Below the pieces are notes generated by a model, which worked only from the letters and a program-made list of their open reading frames with translations, made no database searches and was not told the DNA's origin. The position numbers were made by a program, and so were the translations under genes. DNA of 9,523 bases from Euryarchaeota archaeon UBA596. Lineage in GTDB: Archaea; Thermoplasmatota; Poseidoniia; Poseidoniales; Poseidoniaceae. The DNA is taken from contig DAGQ01000012.1 in assembly GCA_002498205.1 (NCBI GenBank), positions 1-9,523 on the forward strand. Reading direction: 5' to 3'. Below are positions 1 to 7,250 of the stretch, piece by piece. The stretch's first letter is position 1, and each line of letters starts with the position of its first letter.

Positions 1-2955
1 GAAATAAAAAGTAATAATTGTATTAAGTTTTTAGATTCAGATATCAATGGTGAACAAATTATTTGTGATGGAAATATAGAATTATTAAATTCAAATGTAA
101 ATATATCTAAATTTACCGCAAAAAATAGAGAGAATGTTTCTATAATCTTTAACGATGGTAATAGTTTATTACATCTACATAAACCAATTAATTTAGATTT
201 GAAGAATCTTACATCAATTATTTCTGGATCTAAAATTGAAGAAGCTTATGATCTAGATATTTGGGTATTAAATCAATTTAATAATAGATTGCCTTTTGCT
301 AATATTGACGTAAATTTTGCTAATTTTAATGATGATTATTCAATTACAACAGATTATTTAGGACATGTATTAATGGCAGATTATGTTGTTAGAGAATGGA
401 CTTCTTCAGGCATTAATAGTGTAGACGAAGAAGTTGATTTAGCATGTACTTATGACAATACTACGAACAACACAGGAATTCAAACTTTTAGTGAAGATAT
501 GACATTATATTGTAATCTTACATTATCTAATCAAGCACCAATTATTAATTGGATTTCGCCATTAGAAAATGAAATTTTTCCAAGTAGAGGCATTGTTGAA
601 TTTGATGCTCATAATTCTTGGGATCTTGATAATGATGCTTTGACTTACTCATGGTTTAGTGATATTGATGGAGATTTATTAGAATCTGGTTCACAATGTA
701 TCTCTTCATTGATGGCAGATAATAATTCAGCATTTGTAGCAAATCATGAGATTCAAACTGCTAACGGCGCGCAGTCTTTAGAATGTCTTTCAGATGGAGT
801 CCATGAGATTACTCTAGAAGTTTGTGATGATGAAAACGCGTGTTCATATGAAAGTCGTACTATTACTTTAACAAACCTTCCAGCTGTTGTAAATATGAAC
901 ATTAATCCAAAAGCTGATGGAGATGGTGTACTTAGAATTCCACGTTCTACTATTGTTCAATTTAATGCAAGTGGTACTTACGACCCTGAAGGGGAAGATC
1001 TAACAATATTACTTACCGATACATATGATACACAAGTTGGTCAAGTTCCAGATCAAAACCTTTCTTGGTCATTATCATTCGTAGATTCTCCTGAGGATAC
1101 TGTTACTGTTACTATTACATTTGATGATGGTATTGTTGGAAACTTAGTGATTTGGAGTTTAGATATAATCTTATTCAATGAATTACCACAAGTTGATTTC
1201 ATCATTGATAGAGAAAATAATTATTCAAACTCATTGGTAACTTTGGATGGTAGTTCTTCTCTTGATCCAGAAGGTGATGAAATAACTTTAGAATGGATTT
1301 CAGATATTGATGGATTACTTTACAATGGTACTGGGACTGATTCTTTAATCTGGGATGGATGGTTGAGTTCAGGAATTCATGAAATTAAATTAAAAATTAC
1401 AGATTCTAAACATCAGTGGGAGTGGGTAGAAAAAAGTATGATTGTTAATGTAGAAAATTCTCCTCCTGTTGCAATCATTGGTACACCTGATGGTGGAAAT
1501 TATCTAAGTTCTGATTATATCTCATTTATTGCTAATGGAAGTGGTGATTGGGATTCTAGTTGTGAAAGTTTGAATGAACAATGGAAAATAGGGGTTGATT
1601 GGCTCTGTAATCAAAACCTACCAAATATCAAAAGTGATTTACTTTCAATTAATTGGAAAAGTAACTTAGATGGTGATTTATCATTAAATCATGAAAATAA
1701 TTTATCTGGATGGTATGGAAGATTAAGCGCTGGTTCCCATATTATAACATTAGAAATTGATGATGGAATTAATTTAGCCGTTTCAACATCTATTTCTCTC
1801 ACAATTAACTCATCTGCACCAGTAATTGTAATAGATAGTCCTAATCTTGAAAATGATTATTATTCTGATGAAAGTATATTATTTGATCTAAGAAGAAGTA
1901 TTGATTATGATGGCGATGAATTTACTTTGAGTTTAGAAGGCAATTCAGAGTTTTTAGTATCTAATACTGGAATTAAAATGGAAAATGTAAGTCATACCGA
2001 AATTTATTTTATTGATTTCCCTAATGGAATATACGAATTAAATATTACTTTGACTGATTCAAATGGTATGAGTTCAATTAAAAATTTAGTTTTAAATATA
2101 TTATCATCTAATCCAATAGCATCAATCACATCATCTATAGCACACTATGAAAGTAACTCGAATACATTTACGTTTGAACCCGGTGATTTAGTAACTCTAA
2201 GTGGGGAAAATTCAGTTGATGCAGATAATGACATACTTAGTTACGAATGGAGTGTTCAAACTAATTCAGGTTCATGGGAGAAAATTCAAACTGAAAATGG
2301 AGGGATGGAAATTAATTATAATTTAAGTCCTGGAGCATATATTTTCAAATTAAAAGTCACTGATATGCTTGGCGGAACAGGTGAAAGGATTGTCAACGTT
2401 ATTGTAGAGTCGAGTAGGCCCTCTTTAGAGGATTTAACTGCTCATCCAAATAACTTCTTAGTAAATGAAAATTCAGAATTAAGAATTACCGTAAAACTTG
2501 ATGACGCTGATAATACAACTAAAAATGTTAGTGCTGTAATAATATTAGCTTCACAAAATTGGAGTTTAGAATTAAATGATAATGGTAAAAATGGAGATGC
2601 TACAGAAAATGATGGTATTTGGACGGGAGTACTCACTTGGGTTCCAGGTTCAGAAGGCTTTGCTTCTGTACGTGTTACAGCTACAGATACTGATTTAAGA
2701 TATGATGAAGAGGTATTAGATATTAAGATTGGTTCTGGTGATTTTTCAATAATTGATTTCTTTGGCGGGGGTGCTAATGTTGCAATTGGTGGATTTATAT
2801 TGGCATTATTAATTTCATTAGGTTTAGCACTAATGATTAGAAAAAGAACATTAAATTCAATTGATCTTGATGAATATATTGAGAGTTGGGATTCTTTAAC
2901 TATTCAAAATGAAAAAGAAAAACCATTAATTTCAGATGATGAGCTAGATATTTAA
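1..2955 (+). CDS. Membrane-anchored PKD-repeat surface protein, 5'-truncated by the window edge
   Basis: The frame is open from base 1 to the TAA at 2953-2955 (984 visible residues), so the true start lies outside the window; the TTG at 199 is an internal Leu codon. Numbering from base 1, residues 1-66 look like the end of a beta-rich, possibly parallel beta-helix, region. Six PKD/Ig-like units follow at about 178-293, 294-395, 396-487, 488-606, 607-704 and 705-806. They carry D-x-D-x-D or DPEGD/DYDGDE calcium-type loops and a recurring W-x-S-[DN]-[IL]-D-G motif (218, 432, 552). Residues 807-910 contain an LNDNGKNGDATENDGIWTG-type loop seen in C-terminal beta-sandwich domains of secreted proteins. 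A hydrophobic helix (about 926-948) followed by RKR and an acidic tail places the bulk outside the cell. PKD domains are commonly adhesive or structural. Cys pairs at 149/171, 233/262, 275/281 and 521/536 could be disulfides. The ligand is unknown. Confidence 0.9.
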   Translation, partial: EIKSNNCIKFLDSDINGEQIICDGNIELLNSNVNISKFTAKNRENVSIIFNDGNSLLHLHKPINLDLKNLTSIISGSKIEEAYDLDIWVLNQFNNRLPFANIDVNFANFNDDYSITTDYLGHVLMADYVVREWTSSGINSVDEEVDLACTYDNTTNNTGIQTFSEDMTLYCNLTLSNQAPIINWISPLENEIFPSRGIVEFDAHNSWDLDNDALTYSWFSDIDGDLLESGSQCISSLMADNNSAFVANHEIQTANGAQSLECLSDGVHEITLEVCDDENACSYESRTITLTNLPAVVNMNINPKADGDGVLRIPRSTIVQFNASGTYDPEGEDLTILLTDTYDTQVGQVPDQNLSWSLSFVDSPEDTVTVTITFDDGIVGNLVIWSLDIILFNELPQVDFIIDRENNYSNSLVTLDGSSSLDPEGDEITLEWISDIDGLLYNGTGTDSLIWDGWLSSGIHEIKLKITDSKHQWEWVEKSMIVNVENSPPVAIIGTPDGGNYLSSDYISFIANGSGDWDSSCESLNEQWKIGVDWLCNQNLPNIKSDLLSINWKSNLDGDLSLNHENNLSGWYGRLSAGSHIITLEIDDGINLAVSTSISLTINSSAPVIVIDSPNLENDYYSDESILFDLRRSIDYDGDEFTLSLEGNSEFLVSNTGIKMENVSHTEIYFIDFPNGIYELNITLTDSNGMSSIKNLVLNILSSNPIASITSSIAHYESNSNTFTFEPGDLVTLSGENSVDADNDILSYEWSVQTNSGSWEKIQTENGGMEINYNLSPGAYIFKLKVTDMLGGTGERIVNVIVESSRPSLEDLTAHPNNFLVNENSELRITVKLDDADNTTKNVSAVIILASQNWSLELNDNGKNGDATENDGIWTGVLTWVPGSEGFASVRVTATDTDLRYDEEVLDIKIGSGDFSIIDFFGGGANVAIGGFILALLISLGLALMIRKRTLNSIDLDEYIESWDSLTIQNEKEKPLISDDELDI
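2912..2922 (-). terminator. T-tract (T5-C-T5) downstream of the four-helix membrane protein
   Basis: On the minus strand, TTTTTCTTTTT begins about 34 bases after the stop of the unknown membrane protein. Archaeal transcription commonly ends at such oligo-T runs. It lies inside the 3' end of the convergent PKD gene, where it encodes EKEK. No hairpin is obvious, so the call rests on the T-run and position only. Confidence 0.35.
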
Positions 2956-3843
2956 TTATTCTTCTTCTAAATTTTTACTAATTATAACACTTTGTGGTTT
3001 GGTAATTATTACCTTAGTTTTTTTATCTGAAAAAATCATATTAACTATTTTCAATAGAATAAAAATAACTAAAATATATGACCAATATTTCAAACCATCT
3101 GAAAACTCTAATTCCAAAAAGGCATTAAATCCAATTAAAGAATCATAATTATCTTCACCTTCTTGTGGAGCTGTTTGCTTTACTGATTCATGATCTTCTA
3201 ATGGAACTAATCCTAGATCAAACCCTAATGTTTCTATTGTAAATGTCATACCATTTAATTCTAGATCGAAACCTGTTTCAACATTCATATGTGCAAAATC
3301 AGTATCTTCAGTTTCATCAGAAAAACCCCCCGTTGGACCATCAAAACCAAATGATGATATCACGCCTAATGGAATAATTACAACAAAACCAATAAAACCT
3401 AAAAACCAAATAAATATAGGGAAATATAATTTCATATTAGGAATTAATAAACTAAAAATCTGAACTATGATCATTGCTCCAAACAGATAACCCATTATTT
3501 CTCTAGAGTCTTGTAAACTAAAACTCTCTTCTTCTTCTTCTTCTGTTGCTAGTGATTCTAATTCTTCTGCAGTATAATTAACCATAGGAACTGGAACTGG
3601 TTCTCTATTTCTCCAATATGTTCTCAAAGGTGTATAATTTTTAAATTCTAAATCTACTTCTTCTTCTGTACTATTTACTGTATAATTAATTATAATCGCT
3701 GGCTCTCTTGGTAATCCTTCAACATATTTCCCTTCTGCATTAATTACAAACCAATCTGAAGAGCCTGAAAGAGTTACTAAAACAATTACTCCGAATAGTG
3801 AAAGTAAACGAGCTAATGTTTTGGGCCACTCGCGATTACTCAT
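2956..3843 (-). CDS. Four-helix membrane protein of unknown function
   Basis: I do not recognise this 295-residue protein. Hydrophobic segments lie at about 11-27 (signal anchor or first helix), 117-135, 139-165 and 252-271. The loop between helices 1 and 2 (28-116) is probably external: it carries N-x-S/T sites at N53, N57 and N89 and ends in a Glu-rich run (101-106). The loop between helices 3 and 4 (166-250) is Gly/Asp/Phe-rich with FGFDGPTGGF (165-174) and a repeated 'GFDL' (191-194, 207-210), suggesting a beta-type insert. The tail is Lys-rich and then acidic. The start is ATG (3841-3843); there is no Shine-Dalgarno, but a TATA-like A-run lies about 26 bases upstream, so leaderless initiation is plausible. 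It sits 38 bases downstream of the exported LDLa-like protein on the same strand with no clear terminator between, so the two may be partly co-transcribed. Its stop abuts the stop of the convergent PKD protein. Confidence 0.8.
   Translation of the reverse strand: MSNREWPKTLARLLSLFGVIVLVTLSGSSDWFVINAEGKYVEGLPREPAIIINYTVNSTEEEVDLEFKNYTPLRTYWRNREPVPVPMVNYTAEELESLATEEEEEESFSLQDSREIMGYLFGAMIIVQIFSLLIPNMKLYFPIFIWFLGFIGFVVIIPLGVISSFGFDGPTGGFSDETEDTDFAHMNVETGFDLELNGMTFTIETLGFDLGLVPLEDHESVKQTAPQEGEDNYDSLIGFNAFLELEFSDGLKYWSYILVIFILLKIVNMIFSDKKTKVIITKPQSVIISKNLEEE
3001..3024 (+). terminator. Palindrome plus T7, candidate terminator of the PKD surface-protein gene
   Basis: GGTAATTATTACC (3001-3013) is a perfect 6-1-6 inverted repeat followed by TTAG and a run of seven T. 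It begins 46 bases past the plus-strand stop, and a lesser T-rich stretch (2956-2976) precedes it. It lies wholly inside the convergent membrane-protein gene. The stem is short, so the T-tract is probably the main signal. Confidence 0.4.
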
Positions 3844-3853
3844 TGTAATCGCG
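3831..3853 (-). promoter_or_regulatory. Inverted repeat with the start codon in its loop
   Basis: CGCGATTAC (3831-3839) and GTAATCGCG (3845-3853) form a perfect 9-base dyad separated by TCATT. The ATG of the unknown membrane protein (3841-3843, minus) sits in that 5-base loop. As DNA it could be an operator across the start site; as RNA it would hide or present the start codon. It is GC-richer than its surroundings, which makes chance less likely. Confidence 0.6.
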
Positions 3854-3862
3854 GTGACCCCG

Positions 3863-3873
3863 TTTTTTTTAAG
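3863..3873 (-). promoter_or_regulatory. TATA-like A-run upstream of the membrane-protein gene
   Basis: On the minus strand CTTAAAAAAAAC lies centred about 26 bases before the ATG at 3843, the usual archaeal TATA-to-start-site spacing. This would place the transcription start at or next to the ATG, giving a leaderless message. The call rests on position and A/T composition alone. Confidence 0.35.
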
Positions 3874-3881
3874 CGATTTCT

Positions 3882-6386
3882 CTAATCTCTTCTAGATGTA
3901 ACGAACCCTGCTAATGCAAGAACACACAAAGTTGCAAAGAAAGATACTGAAGGTATCATACCTTCATCCTCTGGAACTGCATCTACAGTTGCTCCTGAAC
4001 CATCAGTTGTACCATCAGTTGTACCATCAGTTGTACCATCAGTTGTTGAGTCTTCTACAATTGAACATCCATCATTTCCAACGTCAGTATTAGCCGGTGT
4101 TGTTGGGCATTGATCATTTAGATTTGATACTCCATCGTTATCTGAATCTCCAGTTGCTAATGCTTGTGCATCCGCAATTGACATTTCTCCTACAGATTCT
4201 AACTGATCGGGTATTCCATCTCCATCTGCATCATTTTCTTCAGATACTAGATCAGAAATTTCATCGACATCTCCTACTTCTTCTATTGCTTCTTCAACTG
4301 CTGTTCCTACAAGATATTCAAACCCTAAAGAACTTGGAGCATGTTCATAGCCTTCTGTATTTGGACCTATGAATATATACATTTCATCATTTTCTTCAAC
4401 GAAAGTGACAAATCCAGCAGGTGCTCCATCATACCATAATAAATCTCCATCTGCATCTGTAAATGGGAACTCTATGACTTCTATTGAACCATCAGTCATT
4501 GAATCTTCTAATGCTGGACCAAAGTCACCTAATTTGTCACCAATATCAGATGCTGCGAGATGTTCTACAACATTCATTAATTCATCTGTAGGTGCAAATT
4601 CTTCACCTTCATCTGAACCATCTGAACATTGTTCTGATCCATCATTTACATATTCTACTGGTATTGATGCTGACATATCTACACAAGTAAATCTATGTTC
4701 TTTGGTGAAACCTGGTTCATCAGAACTATCGGAACAATCTATAAGTCCATCATTTACTTGATAGAGCATTATCATTTCATCATTATCACATTTAAAATCT
4801 TCTTCTGGATATATAGAAGATTCATCAGATCCATAAGGACAATCCTCAACTCCATTATTTACGGCCTCATGAGGAATATAGTCATCCCAACCATATACAC
4901 AGTCATATTCATGTTCAAAAACTTCATCTGAACCATCCATACAATCTTTATATCCATCATTGTACATATTTAATGATAATTCTGTATATCCATCATCACA
5001 ACTACCAATCATATCTGGTCCAATTTCTTCCATTATAGCTCCGATTTCTTCTCCAACAACATCGAAAATTCCTGGATCATCTTCACTTCCTTGAAATGCA
5101 TTAGTTAATAATCCAATATTCATAGCTAAATGTCCCATAGGAACTGGCGTACCTAAGAAACTCATTGCTTCTACTTGAGTGCCTGATTCATCAATTTCGA
5201 TATTGTATGTCTCATCCTGATTAAACTTCCAGAATCCTAAATCAACGCCATGGTGAGGTGCCTCACCAATCATTCCATCGTCTCCATTATCATCTTCCCA
5301 ATCAACGCTTTCTGTGGATGTTTCAGCAGAATCTAAATCATTTGGAGAAAAAGTAAAATCACCAGTATATTGTGGAGCATCATTAATATCAATATTAAAA
5401 GTGTCTACTTCCATTCCCAATAAATCTGCTGGAACCCCTGATAATGAAAATGCATAATTTAATTCAGATGCATAATTTCCTGTCATCTCTCCGCATGTTG
5501 TCCAAATTGTTCTATAATCTACTACATCTGATTCTGCAAATTCTCCATTTCCTAAATATTCTCCTTGCTCTTTATGATCCTCAATCATAAATTCGTCAAG
5601 ATCATCGTTACATTTCCATTCAAACTCATCTGTAACTGACATATCTATTGAGTCATGAACATCGTAAGGTTGATCAAGTCTCCATTGTACATTAGAATCA
5701 ATTATACTTGCACCAATACTATTTGACATTGCCATAGCAACATTTACTGTATCATCTCCTCCAGTCCAAGAACTATCATGATTCATGTTAAATCCTAATC
5801 CAGCATCCATTGTAGTAACCATATCTGCTCCAACAATTTCATTTCCTTCTGTTGTTCTGTATTCTGTGTATTTAGAATCTAATGATAATAATACATCTAA
5901 ACTCATTTGCATTGAAAAGTCAATTGCTGCACCTTGTTGTGTTGGGTCTTCATCATCATTTCCTGCATCTGAGTCTTCCCATTCCATCAACATAATCATA
6001 TCAAATAACATTGCATTAACGACTGTTAATTCTGTTATGTGCTCTGTAACTTGATGTGCATTTCCATTTAAATCATCAACTGTAGTTTCTGCACCAACTG
6101 ATTGTTCTATGAAAAACATTGATTCTCCTATTGAAACTTGTGCTACTAGCATCTCAAAACCAGCTTCCTCTGCTGCTTCTGTAAACTTAGCCAAGATTTC
6201 ATCAATATTTAAACCAGTTAAGGTATGTACATCTTCTCCATATTCTGCCCAATCATAAGAAACACCCCATGCTCTATCTGATGGCATTGCACTTTCAGCA
6301 GAAGCTGGAATTGCTGCAAATACAGTTAAAGCCATTAATGTTGCTAAAATTGTTGCTACGCTTTTATTCAATGATATTCTATTCAT
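3882..6386 (-). CDS. Exported acidic protein with LDLa-like and thrombospondin-3-like calcium motifs and a C-terminal sorting-type tail
   Basis: The ATG at 6384-6386 gives 834 residues beginning MNRISLNKSVATILATLMAL, a textbook signal peptide ending in IPASA (cleavage near residue 30). In-frame ATG (6399-6401) and GTG (6405-6407) starts exist but lie too close to the TATA-like sequence at 6408-6424. Residues about 31-455 are an acidic domain I do not recognise. Residues 463-592 hold four repeats of Cys, 9-16 residues, [VN]N[DN]G-x2-[DEQ]-C-x2-[GS]SDE. The ends resemble the calcium-binding half of LDL-receptor class A modules, with two rather than six cysteines. Next come DADGDGIPDQ (about 719) and DSDNDGVSNLNDQCP (about 745-760), typical of thrombospondin type-3 calcium loops. 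A TDG-repeat linker, then M810-D834 (hydrophobic helix ending SRRD), resembles sortase/archaeosortase-type sorting tails. The protein is therefore probably surface-attached. The ligand is unknown. Confidence 0.88.
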   Translation of the reverse strand: MNRISLNKSVATILATLMALTVFAAIPASAESAMPSDRAWGVSYDWAEYGEDVHTLTGLNIDEILAKFTEAAEEAGFEMLVAQVSIGESMFFIEQSVGAETTVDDLNGNAHQVTEHITELTVVNAMLFDMIMLMEWEDSDAGNDDEDPTQQGAAIDFSMQMSLDVLLSLDSKYTEYRTTEGNEIVGADMVTTMDAGLGFNMNHDSSWTGGDDTVNVAMAMSNSIGASIIDSNVQWRLDQPYDVHDSIDMSVTDEFEWKCNDDLDEFMIEDHKEQGEYLGNGEFAESDVVDYRTIWTTCGEMTGNYASELNYAFSLSGVPADLLGMEVDTFNIDINDAPQYTGDFTFSPNDLDSAETSTESVDWEDDNGDDGMIGEAPHHGVDLGFWKFNQDETYNIEIDESGTQVEAMSFLGTPVPMGHLAMNIGLLTNAFQGSEDDPGIFDVVGEEIGAIMEEIGPDMIGSCDDGYTELSLNMYNDGYKDCMDGSDEVFEHEYDCVYGWDDYIPHEAVNNGVEDCPYGSDESSIYPEEDFKCDNDEMIMLYQVNDGLIDCSDSSDEPGFTKEHRFTCVDMSASIPVEYVNDGSEQCSDGSDEGEEFAPTDELMNVVEHLAASDIGDKLGDFGPALEDSMTDGSIEVIEFPFTDADGDLLWYDGAPAGFVTFVEENDEMYIFIGPNTEGYEHAPSSLGFEYLVGTAVEEAIEEVGDVDEISDLVSEENDADGDGIPDQLESVGEMSIADAQALATGDSDNDGVSNLNDQCPTTPANTDVGNDGCSIVEDSTTDGTTDGTTDGTTDGSGATVDAVPEDEGMIPSVSFFATLCVLALAGFVTSRRD
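3999..4046 (-). repeat. Four perfect 12-base tandem repeats encoding a TDG-rich linker
   Basis: ACCATCAGTTGT (plus strand) occurs four times without mismatch. In the exported protein it gives a Thr-Thr-Asp-Gly repeat (TTDG) just before the sorting-type tail. Identical copies at the DNA level point to recent slippage expansion, so copy number probably varies between strains. Thr-rich linkers in this position are often O-glycosylated wall spacers, which is an inference here. Confidence 0.95.
4610..5000 (-). repeat. Four degenerate LDL-receptor-A-like repeats within the exported protein
   Basis: Each unit has one Cys, a spacer, then NDG- or NNG-type residues, a second Cys, and an SDE end. The closing segments are CMDGSDE, CPYGSDE, CSDSSDE and CSDGSDE. 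The acidic C-x-D-x-SDE end matches the calcium cage of LDLa modules. The other four canonical cysteines are missing, so each unit could form only one internal disulfide. Confidence 0.75.
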
Positions 6387-6407
6387 TAGAGATATTGCCA
6401 TCCACAC

Positions 6408-6424
6408 TAGTATATCATATTATA
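6408..6424 (-). promoter_or_regulatory. TATA-like promoter of the exported LDLa-like protein
   Basis: On the minus strand TATAATATGATATACT lies 22-38 bases upstream of the ATG at 6386. Either half, TATAATAT or GATATACT, would put the transcription start a few bases from that ATG. It also argues against the GTG at 6407 and the ATG at 6401, which would fall at or upstream of the expected transcript start. Confidence 0.5.
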
Positions 6425-6448
6425 CCATAATTGACAGGGGATCGATGT

Positions 6449-6467
6449 AAAAAATAAAGTTACTTTA
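6449..6467 (-). terminator. Palindrome plus T6 at the stop of the GT2 gene
   Basis: On the minus strand the stop codon begins TAAAGTAACTTTA, a perfect 6-1-6 inverted repeat (6455-6467), followed directly by six T. This is the same design as the candidate terminator at 3001-3024. It would separate the GT2 transcript from the exported-protein promoter immediately downstream. Confidence 0.5.
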
Positions 6468-7226
6468 CAAAGTATCTTTGATTGAATCTAAACTATCATC
6501 CAAAGGTCCCCATTCTGTCCTTGTTTTATTAATTCCAATTCTTTTAGCAAAAAAGAACTTGAAATTCTTCCATCCATCTCCCCAAGTATTAATCTCAGCA
6601 TCACCAACACGAGTTCTATAAGGAACAGAAATTTCTGCAAACTTATCCTTATCTAAGTGCATTTTTGTAATTAATTTAATCTCTTCTGATAACGGCATAC
6701 CATCATTAGTGGGTCTTAATTTTGGATTTTCAAACATTGATTTCTTAAACACCCACATGCCTGATTGTGAATCTTTAATTCCATTCCAAAATAGCATTCT
6801 TCCCGTAATTGAGAGTGCCCAATTACCAAACCCATGTAATCCAGACATTGCTCCATCTTCTGCTAATGTTAATCTATCACATGTAATGAATTCTAAATCT
6901 CGATCTATTAGCACCTTAACTAATTCTGGGACTTTTTCTGCTGGATAAGTACAATCTGCATCCATTGTGATGATTATTTCTCCAGAAGCAATAGCAAATC
7001 CAGTTCTATAAGCTCTTCCATAACCTTTCCTTGGTTCGATATGGACTCTTGCACCTTTTTTCAAAGCTATTTCTCTAGTTTTATCTGAAGAATTGCCGTC
7101 TACAATTAAGATTTCTAATTTTTTACAAAATTTTTTGGGAATTGCATCAATGGTATCTCCAATACCTTCTTCTTCATTCAAAGTAGGAAGTATTACCGTC
7201 ACACTGACGTCAAGCGTCTTTGTCAT
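6465..7226 (-). CDS. Family 2 glycosyltransferase (dolichol-phosphate sugar synthase-like)
   Basis: This 253-residue protein has a GT-A fold of the DPM1/AglJ-like GT2 group. Visible motifs are ILPTLNEEEGI (12-22) at the nucleotide-binding start, DGNSSDKT (43-50), and MDADCTYP (88-95), whose D-x-D coordinates the metal and nucleotide sugar. DSQSGMWVF (152-160) and SEEIKL (180-185) lie in the acceptor/catalytic region. It ends without the C-terminal transmembrane pair found in some relatives, so it should be cytosolic or peripheral. Related enzymes move a sugar from UDP- or GDP-sugar to a polyprenyl/dolichyl phosphate for N-glycosylation; the sugar here cannot be read from sequence. The ATG at 7224-7226 has a TATA-like ATTTAAAT 28 bases upstream, favouring leaderless translation, although GAGGGG (minus strand, just upstream) could act as a weak ribosome binding site. 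It is divergent from the GT4 gene, and a short palindrome plus T-tract follows its stop. Confidence 0.9.
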   Translation of the reverse strand: MTKTLDVSVTVILPTLNEEEGIGDTIDAIPKKFCKKLEILIVDGNSSDKTREIALKKGARVHIEPRKGYGRAYRTGFAIASGEIIITMDADCTYPAEKVPELVKVLIDRDLEFITCDRLTLAEDGAMSGLHGFGNWALSITGRMLFWNGIKDSQSGMWVFKKSMFENPKLRPTNDGMPLSEEIKLITKMHLDKDKFAEISVPYRTRVGDAEINTWGDGWKNFKFFFAKRIGINKTRTEWGPLDDSLDSIKDTL

Positions 7227-7250
7227 CAGACCCCTCGAGTAATTTAATCA

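Noticed and set aside
199..201. TTG as the start of the PKD surface protein
   Set aside because: The frame is open to base 1 with similar composition, there is no signal peptide or ribosome binding site at 199, and a C-terminally anchored surface protein needs one.
2442..2636. Minus-strand 64-codon frame within the PKD gene
   Set aside because: Antisense of a recognisable beta-sandwich domain; no initiation signals.
3851..3870. GGTGACC palindrome followed by T8 as a plus-strand terminator
   Set aside because: No plus-strand gene ends upstream. The A8 on the other strand fits a TATA-like element for the minus-strand gene better.
3999..4046. CRISPR-like array
   Set aside because: The 12-base repeats are contiguous without spacers and keep the reading frame of a coding linker.
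4097..4931. Three overlapping plus-strand open frames inside the exported-protein gene
   Set aside because: They are low-complexity (Leu/His-, Ser- or Ile-rich) antisense reflections of Asp/Gly/Glu-rich coding sequence with no signals of their own.
5785..6054. Plus-strand open frame opposite the exported protein
   Set aside because: Antisense shadow of the coding strand; no ribosome binding site, promoter or recognisable domain.
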